Positions 45,781 through 55,061 are shown, numbered from the stretch's first letter. The stretch: DNA of 64,000 nucleotides from an uncultured Pseudomonadales bacterium (GCA_958296295.1 OY282460.1:1364001-1428000), one strand, 5' to 3'. A program made the numbers and translations. The notes: a model not told the origin generated them from the letters alone.

Positions 45781-46754
45781 CGGACGCTTCGCGCTTGGTG
45801 GAACTTCGCAACTTGACGAAGTTCTTCCACATCGGCCGCGGCGAGGTGGTGCATGCCGTGGACGACGTTTCTTTCGGCATCTCGGCGCGGGAAATCGTCG
45901 GCCTCGTGGGCGAAAGCGGCTCCGGCAAGTCCACGCTTGGCAAAACCGTGCTCGGTTTGCACGACAAGACCTCGGGGGATGTGATCTACAACGGCGAGAA
46001 GCTGCCGGCGAAGTACAAGCCGGCGGACTTTCAACGCCACGCCCGCGTCATGCAGATGATCTTCCAGGACCCGTACTCGTCGCTCAATCCGCGCATGACG
46101 GTGGGGGAGATCGTCGGCGAGGGCTTGAAGCTGCACACGTCCCTTTCCGGCGCGCAAGTCCGCGACCGGGTGGGCGAATGGCTGCGCCGCGTGGGCCTCA
46201 ACCCGGACCACATGGCGCGCTATCCGCACGAGTTCTCCGGCGGCCAGCGTCAGCGCATCGGCGTCGCCCGGGCACTGGTGCTCGAACCGGAGTTCGTGGT
46301 CTGCGACGAACCCATCTCGGCGCTCGATGTCTCCGTGCAGGCGCAAGTGGTGAACTTGCTGGACGAACTCAAGGAATCGCTCGGCCTCACGCTGCTCTTC
46401 ATCGCGCACGACCTCTCCATGGTGCGCTACGTCTCGGATCGGATGGCGGTGATGTATCTCGGCTCGCTGGTGGAAGTGGGCCCCGCGGACCGGGTGTTCT
46501 TCGCGCCGAAACACCCGTACACCGAGCTGCTCATCGGCTCGAACCCGGAGCCGGACCCGCGCACCGAGCGCGGCCGGGACGCCACCGCCATCCGCGGCGA
46601 GATTCCGTCGCCGGTGAACGTGCAACCCGGCTGCCGGTTCGCCAACCGCTGCCCCAAGGCGATGGACGTGTGCGAGGCGACCACGCCCGAATTGATTCCG
46701 GTGCGCGATTTGGGCCACGACGAGCGGTTGGTGGCTTGCCACCTGTACGGTTGA
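45777..46754 (+). CDS. Oligopeptide ABC transporter ATP-binding protein (OppF-like)
   Basis: The second, 325-residue ATPase of the importer, which pairs with the OppD-like subunit. Walker [11 protein letters not shown]-loop QMIFQDPYSSLNPRM, signature [15 protein letters not shown], Walker B FVVCDEPISALD and H-loop FIAHDLSMV are intact. A C-terminal QPGCRFANRCPKAMDVC holds the family cysteines. It closes the opp operon; no hairpin terminator was seen before nfeD. Confidence 0.94.
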   Translation: MTDASRLVELRNLTKFFHIGRGEVVHAVDDVSFGISAREIVGLVGESGSGKSTLGKTVLGLHDKTSGDVIYNGEKLPAKYKPADFQRHARVMQMIFQDPYSSLNPRMTVGEIVGEGLKLHTSLSGAQVRDRVGEWLRRVGLNPDHMARYPHEFSGGQRQRIGVARALVLEPEFVVCDEPISALDVSVQAQVVNLLDELKESLGLTLLFIAHDLSMVRYVSDRMAVMYLGSLVEVGPADRVFFAPKHPYTELLIGSNPEPDPRTERGRDATAIRGEIPSPVNVQPGCRFANRCPKAMDVCEATTPELIPVRDLGHDERLVACHLYG

Positions 46755-46850
46755 ATCGGGTGGGCGCATGTCCACAGTTGGCGGCAGTCAACGAACTGGC
46801 GTTAGGCTAGGCAAGCACTGCGGCGTACACACGACGTCTAAGGAGCGAGG

Positions 46851-47297
46851 ATGCCTTGGTGGGCTTGGTTGATATTCGGCGGCGTCTTGGCCGCCTTGGA
46901 ATTGCTCGGCGATACCGCCTTCTACCTGATCTTCTTCGCCTTGGCGGCCCTCGGCGTGGGCTTGCTGGGGGTTGCCGGGGCCGGCTTGCCGCTGTGGGCG
47001 CAGTGGGTGCTGTTCGCGGCTGCCGCCATCGTCTCGATGGTGTTGTTCCGCAAGAAGCTCTACGAACGGATGCGCGGCGGACTGCCGGGATTCGATGGTG
47101 GTGCGCAAGGCGCGGTGGTGGACGTGACCGAGGACGTGGCAACCGGCGGCCGGGTCCGCGTGCAAATGCGCGGCAGCGAATGGACCGCCACGAACATCGG
47201 TGACGCGCCCATAGCCGCCGGCAGCCAAGCGCGCGTTGTGGGCACCAAAGGCGCCGGTTTGGAAATCGAGGCGCTAGGCAAGGCGCCTGCGGTCTAG
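46851..47297 (+). CDS. NfeD family membrane protein
   Basis: A 148-residue protein with three hydrophobic helices in the first ~65 residues (WWAWLIFGGVLAALELLG, FYLIFFALAALGVGLL, WVLFAAAAIVSMVLF) and a soluble C-terminal OB-fold of the NfeD type (GAQGAVVDVTEDVATGGRVR). NfeD proteins work with SPFH-domain proteins in membrane microdomains; here the stomatin-like gene follows by 28 bp. AAGGAGCGAGG before ATG 46851 is an excellent ribosome-binding site. Confidence 0.92.
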   Translation: MPWWAWLIFGGVLAALELLGDTAFYLIFFALAALGVGLLGVAGAGLPLWAQWVLFAAAAIVSMVLFRKKLYERMRGGLPGFDGGAQGAVVDVTEDVATGGRVRVQMRGSEWTATNIGDAPIAAGSQARVVGTKGAGLEIEALGKAPAV

Positions 47298-47325
47298 GCG
47301 ATTAGGGAAAAGAGAGGAGCACAAA

Positions 47326-48267
47326 ATGGGTTTGGGATTCGGAATCTTCATCGGCGTCCTGGTGCTGGTGGTCTTCGTCGTCATCATCAAGACGGCGGTG
47401 GTCGTTCCCCAGCAAAGCGCCTACGTTGTGGAGAACCTTGGGAAGTTCTCGCGCACCTTGAACGCGGGATTCCACATCCTGGTGCCGTTCATCGAACGCG
47501 TCGCGTACAAGCACACGCTCAAAGAGCGGGCCATCGACGTGGACGAGCAGATCTGCATAACGGCGGACAACGTTCAAGTCGGAGTGGACGGCGTGCTCTA
47601 CCTGCAGGTGATGGACGCCCGCCACGCCTCCTACGGCATCGGCGACTACCTGTTCGCCATCTCCCAGCTGGCGCAAACGACGTTGCGTAGCGAGATAGGC
47701 AAGATCGAGCTCGACAAGACCTTTGAGGAGCGCAACCACATCAATCTGCGCGTGGTGGCGGAACTGGACAAGGCGTCCGACCCTTGGGGCGTGAAAGTGC
47801 TGCGCTACGAGATCAAGAACATCAATCCGCCGGCGGACGTGGTCTCCGCAATGGAGAAGCAAATGCGCGCCGAGCGGGAGAAACGCGCCACCGTGCTGCA
47901 GTCCGAAGGCGAACGCGACGCCAAGATCAACGAGGCGGAAGGCGAAAAACGGCGCGTCATCAAGGAATCCGAAGCCGCCAGAGAACAGCAGATCAACGAG
48001 GCGCAAGGCGAAGCCGCGGCGATACTCTCGGTGGCCGAGGCCACCGCCGAAGGCTTGAAGAAAGTGGCGCAAGCGCTGGACTCGGAAGGCGGCGACAAGG
48101 CGATGCAGTTGCGCGTCGCCGAGAACTACTTGGAACGATTCGGCAACTTGGCCAAGGAAGGCAACACGCTCATCGTGCCCGCCAACTTGAGCGACGTGTC
48201 GTCCATGATCGGCGCCGCCACCAACGTCCTGTCAAGCCTCAAGCCCCAGCAAGGGTCCACGGTATAG
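47326..48267 (+). CDS. SPFH/band-7 stomatin-like protein (QmcA type)
   Basis: A 313-residue membrane-anchored SPFH protein. One N-terminal helix (FIGVLVLVVFVVIIKTAVVV) precedes the SPFH domain (QQSAYVVENLGKFSRTLNAG, LKERAIDVDEQICITADN), then a long charged coiled coil (EKQMRAEREKRATVLQSEGE onward) that drives oligomerisation. Such proteins organise membrane domains and modulate membrane proteases. It is cotranscribed with NfeD, the classical pairing. AGAGGAGC precedes the start. Confidence 0.95.
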   Translation: MGLGFGIFIGVLVLVVFVVIIKTAVVVPQQSAYVVENLGKFSRTLNAGFHILVPFIERVAYKHTLKERAIDVDEQICITADNVQVGVDGVLYLQVMDARHASYGIGDYLFAISQLAQTTLRSEIGKIELDKTFEERNHINLRVVAELDKASDPWGVKVLRYEIKNINPPADVVSAMEKQMRAEREKRATVLQSEGERDAKINEAEGEKRRVIKESEAAREQQINEAQGEAAAILSVAEATAEGLKKVAQALDSEGGDKAMQLRVAENYLERFGNLAKEGNTLIVPANLSDVSSMIGAATNVLSSLKPQQGSTV

Positions 48268-48522
48268 GGTCTCGCCGGCGATGACGGCGGGCGCGGGCCA
48301 CGCGGTCGTCGCCAAAACCCGCAGACAAGCGGCGCATTGACCGCAGCGCGAGCCGCCGCCGCAACACAACGACAACGCTCGGACAACGCTCGAAGACGGC
48401 CAGACGCCACGAACGCGCCGCTGTGCCGGCTCAGATAGATTTGGCACTGCCCAGGCCGTGATTGGCCGAGGCGGCGCCGGCGACGGAAGACCCGCCGCCG
48501 ACGCCGGATCGGGTAGCCTTCA

Positions 48523-48795
48523 GTGAACGCAAACCCACTGATGGAGACCCGAACCATGAAGATCGAATCGATGCGGACGCGATCGTACGCTCCGAGCTTC
48601 GAGGACGCCTGCAGGGAACTCGGCATCGACCTGCGCGTCCTGCCGCCGCGACGACCGCAGTGGAACGGCCACGTCGAACGCGCCAACCGCACCGCCCGCA
48701 TCGAGTTCTGGAACTTCCTCGACTGCGACCTCACCGTCAAGGCCGTCTCTAGGAAGCTCCTTGAACACGAATTCTTCTACAAGTCTGTTTCATAG
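48523..48795 (+). pseudogene. Fragment of an integrase-type (rve) transposase
   Basis: A ~90-residue open stretch whose centre, LRVLPPRRPQWNGHVERANR, is the second half of a DDE integrase core with its catalytic Glu, as in IS481/IS3-type transposases. The N-terminal DNA-binding region, both catalytic Asp residues and any terminal repeats are absent. The first ~20 residues look like unrelated read-in sequence. It is a decayed remnant. The 255 bases between the stomatin gene and this fragment contain no recognised feature. Confidence 0.75.
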
Positions 48796-48823
48796 CACCC
48801 ATCTTTCTATGCTGTTGATTCAA

Positions 48824-49668
48824 TTATATTTTTCTGGTTCGGGTTCGGTACTGCGGCGTGCTTGCGCCGACTTTTCGCTCTCGCGGCAAGCGATTGTCCG
48901 GCCGGACCTTCGAGATCCGCGCGTTTGAAGAGCTAGGGACCGTCCGGCAAGGGCGGAGCGAATCGAGTTCTCCGGCCTGCGCGGCGAGTCTGAGCGTCCG
49001 GGGAGTCAGATTGAGCAGCGCGGACGCGTTGGCGAGATTGAGCCAGGGCTTGACGCCGTCCGGAGCCAGGCGGAACGCGGGAATCCTGCGGTAGCCGCGC
49101 AACGCGCAGACGCGTTCGCGCGTCCAGCGGTTGCCGTTGCCGGTGCGCAGCCCGTTGCGATTGAGCACGCCGGCGATCACGTCGTCGTGGGCGATCAGGG
49201 CGAGGCGGCGGATCGCCTCGACCGTTTCGAGCGGCGCGCTGTTGCGTTGTCCGCGTCGTCTTCTCGGCAGGCGCAGTTCCGCATGCACGCCCCCCGCCCA
49301 GTGAACCACCAGCACCACCTCGCCCGTCCCGTTCGCGGCGTCCGCATCGATGTCGGCGACGACCTCGTCGACAAGAGTGCGCGCGATGCGCTTCTTGAGG
49401 CGGGCGTCGGTGGCCGGCGCGTCCCAGACCGCCTGGAGATCCCGAGCCAGCGTGGCGAACGGGACCGGGCTCGGATCGCGCCTCGAAAGGCCGGCGCCGT
49501 CGTGGGCGGAAAGCTTCGCCTCGACCTCGCGCTGCCGTTCCAAGGCCGCTTCCCAGCGCGCTTCCAGCTCCGAGACCACCAGACGGTTGGCCGGGTCCTC
49601 GGCGTCGTATTGGCGGAAGGCGCGGTCCACCGCGTAGCGGGCGGCCTCCAGGTCGCGCGCCGCGTTGC
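48824..49668 (-). pseudogene. C-terminal remnant of a large serine recombinase
   Basis: About 280 residues of a recombinase-family protein: AFRQYDAEDPANRLV and ELEARWEAALERQREVEAKL form the coiled-coil region following the zinc ribbon, and TRERVCALRGYRRIPAF with NASALLNLTPRTLRLAAQAGEL is the distal helix-turn-helix part. The N-terminal resolvase domain with the catalytic Ser is missing. Coding homology stops at about 49668, exactly where an insertion-sequence fragment of opposite polarity begins, so truncation probably came from that insertion or a later deletion. Confidence 0.75.
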
Positions 49669-49985
49669 GCGCTGATCGTGTTCATCGACGACGAGCGACG
49701 GCGGACTCTTCGAGTCCGGCCGGCTGCTGGCGCTGCGGTTCTGCCGGTCGGAGACGACGGAGGCGTACATGGAGACGCTGCGGGGGCATCTCGCCGCGCA
49801 CGGCCGGCCGGTGGCGCTGTACTCGGACCGGTACAGCGTGTTCCGGGTGAACCGGAAGGACGGCGAGGAGGTGCCGACGCAGTTCACGCGCGCGCTGCTG
49901 ACGCTGGGCATCGAGCCCATCCACGCCGGCACGCCGCAGGCGAAAGGACGGCTGGAGCGCGCCAACCTGACGCTGCGGGACGTGA
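49666..49985 (+). pseudogene. Truncated copy of the IS1202-like transposase
   Basis: Nearly the same DNA as 55640-55940 in the longer element: GTGTTCATCGACGACG, then GTCGGAGACGACGGAGGCGT, and so on to GACGCTGCGGGAC. It encodes only the integrase core (YMETLRGHLAAHGRPVALYS, RKDGEEVPTQFTRAL). A ~24-base insertion near 49693-49717 and loss of both ends show that it is dead. The match stops abruptly at about 49985. Confidence 0.85.
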
Positions 49986-50274
49986 CTCGCCAGGTCGTGG
50001 ACGCCGTCGCCCAGCCATTCCGGAGAGACGAGGCCGTTTTGGTCGCCGTACCCTGCCCTCGTCGTCGAGGGCGACAGCCAGGGAGCGTTGGGTGGCGTCC
50101 GGACGGCGACGGTTTTCTGGAGGACACGTCTTCGCCGCGTCCGTGGAGTTCCGCTTGAGCCAGGTCGGAGTAGGTGAGGCGAGAGGTGCGGGTAAAGGCG
50201 TACATGGGTTGTGCCGGTGCTGTGACCGGGCAGGGCTTTAACGGACACGGGAGGGCGGAAGCCGACAGCAGCCC
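49986..50274. other. Unassigned region between IS fragment and LRR gene
   Basis: About 290 bases with no gene I can support. On the minus strand a broken stretch (MYAFTRTSRLTYSDLAQAEL near 50205) looks like the start of a former protein but soon runs out of frame; it may be another transposase or integrase remnant. Confidence 0.4.
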
Positions 50275-53200
50275 TCAGTCCGCGGTGCCCGTTGAGACAT
50301 TGGCGAGATGGCCGGTTGGGGTCTCCAGCAAACTCATCACCGCCAGCGGGGCATCCGCGGCCACGCGCAACCGCCACTTGCCGCCGCCATCGCCCAAACG
50401 CCCCGAGAGGCGCTCGCTGCCCGCCTCCAACTCCGCCGCCGTGAACGTGAGCGCCGATGCCGCTGGCACCGCCACGGACGCCACGCCGGAGCTCGAACCC
50501 CCGTCGTCCACGCCGGCGATGGTGGCTTGGGCCGCCACGTCGCCGTTGTTGATCAGCCGCAGCTTGCTCACTTGGCGGGTGTTGCTGCCGGGGTTGAAGA
50601 ACACCACCCGGTGGCTGCCGTCTTCGGCGCGGGGCGCCAAATCGTGCATGCTGGTCAAGAAACCGTCCGTGGTGCGGATGTAGGAGAGCACCCGCAGATC
50701 CAGTTCGGATGTGAGCGCCAAGCGCCAATCCCCCTCGCCGGTGCCGATGCCGCCCGCAAGCCCCTTGGCGTTGTTGCCGGCCTCCAAATCGTCGGAGTTG
50801 AAATGCGCCGTCTGCCGAGGCGCCAACTCCAAGAAGACGGGGCCGGCACGGTTGCCCTCGTCGTCCACCGCCTCAATGGCCACCTCGCCGGAGAGGTTCG
50901 AGCGGTTGACCACCCGCAGAAATCCCGCCCGCGTTCCGCCCGCCGCGAGAAACAACGGCACCCGGTGGCGCCAGCCGCCGTCAGCCAGCGGCTCGGCGTT
51001 GTTCGGCACCGTGGAGAGGTTGGTGAGATGTCCGGTGGGGCTCTCCAGCAGGCTCATCGCCAACCAAGGGAAGCCGCGCACCCGCAACCGCCACTTGCCG
51101 GCGCCGTCGCCGAGGCCGTGCGCGTTCTCCAGCGCCTGCGCGGTGAGGGTCAGGGCGTGCTGCGGCCGCACCTTTATCGAACCCGCCATCGCGTGCCATC
51201 TGCCGCGGTCGTCGTAGCCGCCCGTCACCCACATCGCCGGCTCCGCCTCCGTGTTCACCACCCGCAGGGTGCTCTGTTGCCGTTGGTTGCTGCCGGGATT
51301 GAAGAACGGCAGCATCGCGTCCGGCGCGATGTCGTGCATGGCGGTGACGAATCCGTCCTCGGTGCGGATGTAGGACAGCACCTCTACGTCCAAAGAGGAC
51401 ACGACGTCCAGCCGCCAATCGCCGGCCGTCGGCCGGCCAATGCCGCCGCCGAACCCCTTCGCCGCGTTGCCGTTCTCCAAGTCCGCCGAATTGAAGTGAA
51501 CCGCCCGCCGCGCGCCCACCTGCAAGCGCACCGGCCCCACGCGAACGCCCGCGTCGTCCACCGCCTCGATGAACACCTCGCCACCCGCTTCGCTCCGGTT
51601 GACGATTCGCACGAAGCCTTGGCGCCCAACGCCGGCCGCCGGGAAGTACGGCACCGTTTCCCCCGCCAGCACGGTCACGCGGCGTTCGCGCAGTTCTTCC
51701 AGAACGCTCATCGCCTCGCCCGACAGTGGATTTCCCCGCACGTCCACCATCAACAGCTTCTCGCCGTTCAGCAAGGGCGATATGTCCCGCACGGCGTTGT
51801 TGCTCAAGTGGAGTTCCGCCAGGGACTCGAAATTCAAGGGGGCGATGTCCGTCACCTGGTTGTCGTTCGCGTGCAGGTATCGCAAAAACCGCATCCCCGC
51901 CAACGGCGAGAGCGACGTGATCGAGTTGCCGCTCACTCGAAGCTCGATCAACCGCCACAAATTCGCCAAAGGAGCTATGTCCGAAATCGAATTGTCGGTC
52001 AGATGCAAATAGGCCAACCCAGCCGTAAGAGCCGGCAGTTCGCGTACCGAATTGCCGTCCAAGGCCAAATAGTAGAGCCCGTCCAAGTCGGCGAGCGGCG
52101 ACAAATGCTCGACCTTGTTGTCGCGGAGCGACAACGCCCGCAAGAACGGCAATCCGGCGAGCGGCGCAATGTCCTTGATGTCGTTTCCGTTTACGTCCAG
52201 AAACCGCAGACGCATCATAGTCCCTACCGACGCCAGATCCGTGATGGCGTTGCCACTCAGATTCACGTTCCAGAGGTTCGTCGCCAACTCAAGGCCCGAC
52301 AAGTCCCTGATGCCCCTACCGGCCCCGTCCAAATAGCCGATGCCGAGGTTCAACAATTCGTAGACTGCGATCGGCCACGCGGGGCCCTTGCCCAACATCG
52401 CCTCGAACACGCTGCGAAGCGCCGGGTCCGAGATTTCCGCGACCTCCGCCCCATCGGGCAGCAACGGAATGGGGTCGAACTGCACGTCCACGCCTCTTTC
52501 CAGCAACATTGGCACATGCGTCTCAACAGACTCGAAGCTTAGCGGGTTGCTACGCAAAAGGACCCTGTCGCCAGGGCCAAGCCCGGCGTTGCTCAATAGC
52601 GGCGACACGTCCGAGATTCCATTCGCGTCAAGACCTAGATACCTGAGCGAGGTGAGCTCGGCCAACGGTGCGAGGTCCGGCGCAACCACCCCGTAACAGC
52701 TACCCACAGCCAAAACCTCCAGCGACTTCAGGCCCGCGAGCGGCGACAAGTCCGAGATTGGGGCGTTGCCCAGACGCAAAAATGTCAGCGACCTCAGGTC
52801 CGCCAGCGGAGACAAGTCCCAGATTGGTGTGTCGTAGAGATACAAATACCAAAGAGACGTCAGGCCCGCCAGCGGCCACAAGTCCGTTAGATTATGGTTG
52901 CTGCCGAGAGACAAACTCTCCAGAGACTTCATGCCTGCCAGCGGCGACACGTCCGAGATTGGGGTGGCGCTGAGACCCAGACGTTCCAACGTCAGGCCCG
53001 CCAGCGGCGACACATCCGAGATGTTATTTCCACCGATCACCAACTCCCGCAGTGACGTCAAGCCCCTCAGCGGCGACACGTCCGAGATTTCGTTGTCGTA
53101 GAGATACAACTCCAGAAGAGACGTCAGCCCCGCCAGCGGCGACACGTCCGAGATTTCGTTGCTGTAGAGATACAACTCCAGAAGAGACGTCAGGCCCGCC

Positions 53201-53556
53201 AGCGGCGACACGTCCGAGATTGCTCCGTCGTACGCTGATAGACCCCGTAGGTTGACCGCGTGCTCGATCCCTGCCAGTTGTTCAACACCAACAACATCGG
53301 ACAACCAGCCTATGCTCGCCATTTCGCCGCGAGTGATGATTTCTCCTGGATCCTTTCGCAGCCGCTTTTCCAACGCTTTGCGAAGGGCCGCATCGGGAAT
53401 GTCGACCGACGTCTCCGAGTCGTCCGCCTCAGCGACCGCAATCGCTGGTTGCTCTGCGCCTGCCGCCACGCTGGCGACCGCCAGCGTGGCGGCAATAAAA
53501 AAAGCGAAAATGAAGCCAACATCTTGTCCAACGAGAAGTGAGCCTCTCGAACGCAT
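50275..53556 (-). CDS. Secreted internalin-type leucine-rich-repeat protein with a four-fold C-terminal module
   Basis: A 1093-residue protein. A signal peptide (FIFAFFIAATLAVASVAAG) is followed by a cap and about 12 LRR units of 22 residues (SDVSPLAGLTSLLELYLYSN type), a spacer (~320-400), and a second LRR block with ~9 units (KDIAPLAGLPFLRALSLRDN type). Residues ~634-1093 are four repeats of a ~115-residue domain that also ends the serine protease at 31295-35884. Start: GAGGTGAG lies directly before ATGATG; the second ATG (53556) has the better spacing. That site is inside the end of the metalloprotease gene, indicating coupling. Probably extracellular protein binding. Confidence 0.9.
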   Translation of the reverse strand: MRSRGSLLVGQDVGFIFAFFIAATLAVASVAAGAEQPAIAVAEADDSETSVDIPDAALRKALEKRLRKDPGEIITRGEMASIGWLSDVVGVEQLAGIEHAVNLRGLSAYDGAISDVSPLAGLTSLLELYLYSNEISDVSPLAGLTSLLELYLYDNEISDVSPLRGLTSLRELVIGGNNISDVSPLAGLTLERLGLSATPISDVSPLAGMKSLESLSLGSNHNLTDLWPLAGLTSLWYLYLYDTPIWDLSPLADLRSLTFLRLGNAPISDLSPLAGLKSLEVLAVGSCYGVVAPDLAPLAELTSLRYLGLDANGISDVSPLLSNAGLGPGDRVLLRSNPLSFESVETHVPMLLERGVDVQFDPIPLLPDGAEVAEISDPALRSVFEAMLGKGPAWPIAVYELLNLGIGYLDGAGRGIRDLSGLELATNLWNVNLSGNAITDLASVGTMMRLRFLDVNGNDIKDIAPLAGLPFLRALSLRDNKVEHLSPLADLDGLYYLALDGNSVRELPALTAGLAYLHLTDNSISDIAPLANLWRLIELRVSGNSITSLSPLAGMRFLRYLHANDNQVTDIAPLNFESLAELHLSNNAVRDISPLLNGEKLLMVDVRGNPLSGEAMSVLEELRERRVTVLAGETVPYFPAAGVGRQGFVRIVNRSEAGGEVFIEAVDDAGVRVGPVRLQVGARRAVHFNSADLENGNAAKGFGGGIGRPTAGDWRLDVVSSLDVEVLSYIRTEDGFVTAMHDIAPDAMLPFFNPGSNQRQQSTLRVVNTEAEPAMWVTGGYDDRGRWHAMAGSIKVRPQHALTLTAQALENAHGLGDGAGKWRLRVRGFPWLAMSLLESPTGHLTNLSTVPNNAEPLADGGWRHRVPLFLAAGGTRAGFLRVVNRSNLSGEVAIEAVDDEGNRAGPVFLELAPRQTAHFNSDDLEAGNNAKGLAGGIGTGEGDWRLALTSELDLRVLSYIRTTDGFLTSMHDLAPRAEDGSHRVVFFNPGSNTRQVSKLRLINNGDVAAQATIAGVDDGGSSSGVASVAVPAASALTFTAAELEAGSERLSGRLGDGGGKWRLRVAADAPLAVMSLLETPTGHLANVSTGTAD
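53098..53220. repeat. 66-bp tandem repeat inside the LRR coding region
   Basis: GTAGAGATACAACTCCAGAA and the 46 following bases occur twice in direct succession (starting at 53098 and 53164) with one substitution in the overlap compared. Each copy encodes exactly one pair-boundary LRR unit of 22 residues. Further diverged copies lie downstream to about 52700, so the array has expanded recently. Confidence 0.85.
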
Positions 53557-53560
53557 CATC

Positions 53561-54985
53561 TCACCTCGTGGTTGAGCGGCTTCGCCGCTTGTTGGCCACC
53601 TGGTGGCGATGTCGGTTTATCATCAACACGGCGTTTGCCTGTCCGTCCTGGCCCCGCTCTTTGCTGAACCGAGACACGCCGAGCGGGCGGCCGTCGACAG
53701 CGTTGTAAGCCCACGGCGAGGAAAAATAAGGCACAAAGAACAGGACTTCAGTGCCACAAAAGCCTGGATATGACATGATGGTCATAATGCAGTACACCGA
53801 AGTCGAGGTATCGATGAAGCCGTGGTGAAAACCACCTGGGGCCGCATCTAAATTGCGGTGGCTGTGTCCGAGCCACATGTTGTGCCCCACCTCATGCGCG
53901 AAGGTTCTCGGGGTTAGGCCCGCGACGCTGAAGCTCCCGCCAATTTGTGCCCGTCCACCATACCTAGAAGTGGCCAAGCTGACCAGATCGGCACCGAGCA
54001 TGTCGCGTAAAGTGTGTACCCGGTCCATGTGCCCATCTGCAGAATCGACAAGCCGGTCTAGATCGGTGGAAGAATTCTCTCGATCGGTGGCGGTGGAAGA
54101 ATCCGCCTCCTCGTAATCCACCATTTCCGCGCCCACGAGGTTCAACGACACAAAGGCACCACTGCGTTCAAGAGCGTCGTTGGTGTAGGCGATGGCCAAA
54201 GCGATTTGGGACTTCACATGCGCCTCGCTGCCGGCCTCGTTCTCCCGCGCCGGCGTCCAGACCACCAAGATGTCCACCACCGAAACGTCGTCCGCGGCAC
54301 CTTGCTGCACCGGACGCGTCGGAATGGCCAACTCCGTACGCTCCGGATGCACCGCGCCGGCGCATTCGGGGATCGGCTCGTTCGTCACGTCCCGCACGGC
54401 GTGAACCCCACCGCCCAAGGGAACGACTTCGTACGAAGCGTCCGGCGTCCAGATGGACGCCGACACGGCTTGCGGGTGTACCACCAACGTGACGAATCCG
54501 ACGCTGCGGCCTTCAATGCGACCGGACAGGGAATAGCCCCACGCCGTCGACGCTGTCCGCTCGACCACCATGTCGAGATCGACATCGGCGTTGACGTTCA
54601 GGAGCAGGTGCCCTTCGCCCGTTTTTTCGACTTCGTCGCGCACCCTGGCCAGCTCGTTGCGGGCGACCCGCACGCGCCGTTCCCACGCCCCGCCGACAGC
54701 CGAGGTTCTCCGCTCGGCCGGCGGGGCATCGGTCGCTGGGGCCGCGGTTCTACCCTCCGCGCCGACGGGTTCCACCGACAGAAAGAGCTCGGCCGTATAG
54801 GACCAATTGGCCAGCGCCAAGGCGGCCGCGCCAAGCACAACCCGCGCCGATGGCTTCAAGCGCGGTGGTTCCTGCCAGTCGCGCTCAATAGCCCTGCCCC
54901 CAGCACAGCCGCTCCCGTTATTCCCATTCGAACTCACTCGAATGCCTCCGCTGGCGTCCGGTGGTTGAGGCGGCGCCGCGTCCAT
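53561..54985 (-). CDS. Membrane-anchored zinc metalloprotease (reprolysin/M12-like)
   Basis: A 474-residue protein. A hydrophobic segment (ARVVLGAAALALANWSYTAE, ~47-66) anchors it; the N-terminal ~45 residues would be cytoplasmic. A pro-region of ~170 residues precedes the catalytic part, which begins DVSVVDILVVWTPARENEAG. The zinc site HEVGHNMWLGHSH (His 364, Glu 365, His 368, His 374) matches HExxHxxGxxH of metzincins, and IMSYPGFCG supplies the Met-turn. It is the upstream gene of a two-gene unit with the LRR protein, one base apart. Possible shedding or processing of a surface partner is inference. Confidence 0.88.
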   Translation of the reverse strand: MDAAPPQPPDASGGIRVSSNGNNGSGCAGGRAIERDWQEPPRLKPSARVVLGAAALALANWSYTAELFLSVEPVGAEGRTAAPATDAPPAERRTSAVGGAWERRVRVARNELARVRDEVEKTGEGHLLLNVNADVDLDMVVERTASTAWGYSLSGRIEGRSVGFVTLVVHPQAVSASIWTPDASYEVVPLGGGVHAVRDVTNEPIPECAGAVHPERTELAIPTRPVQQGAADDVSVVDILVVWTPARENEAGSEAHVKSQIALAIAYTNDALERSGAFVSLNLVGAEMVDYEEADSSTATDRENSSTDLDRLVDSADGHMDRVHTLRDMLGADLVSLATSRYGGRAQIGGSFSVAGLTPRTFAHEVGHNMWLGHSHRNLDAAPGGFHHGFIDTSTSVYCIMTIMSYPGFCGTEVLFFVPYFSSPWAYNAVDGRPLGVSRFSKERGQDGQANAVLMINRHRHQVANKRRSRSTTR

Positions 54986-55046
54986 TAAGCTCTTGCCTCC
55001 CCCCGTGAAGTCTGCAGCAGACTACTCCGCTCGTCAGGGGTGTCAA

Positions 55047-55061
55047 GGCCTTGAACTGGTT
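55047..55061. repeat. Left copy of 15-bp direct repeat flanking the IS1202-like element
   Basis: GGCCTTGAACTGGTT occurs immediately before the left end of the element, and again at 56686-56700 behind its right end (one extra G between). This is the expected size for a target duplication in part of the IS1202/ISNCY group. Confidence 0.75.
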
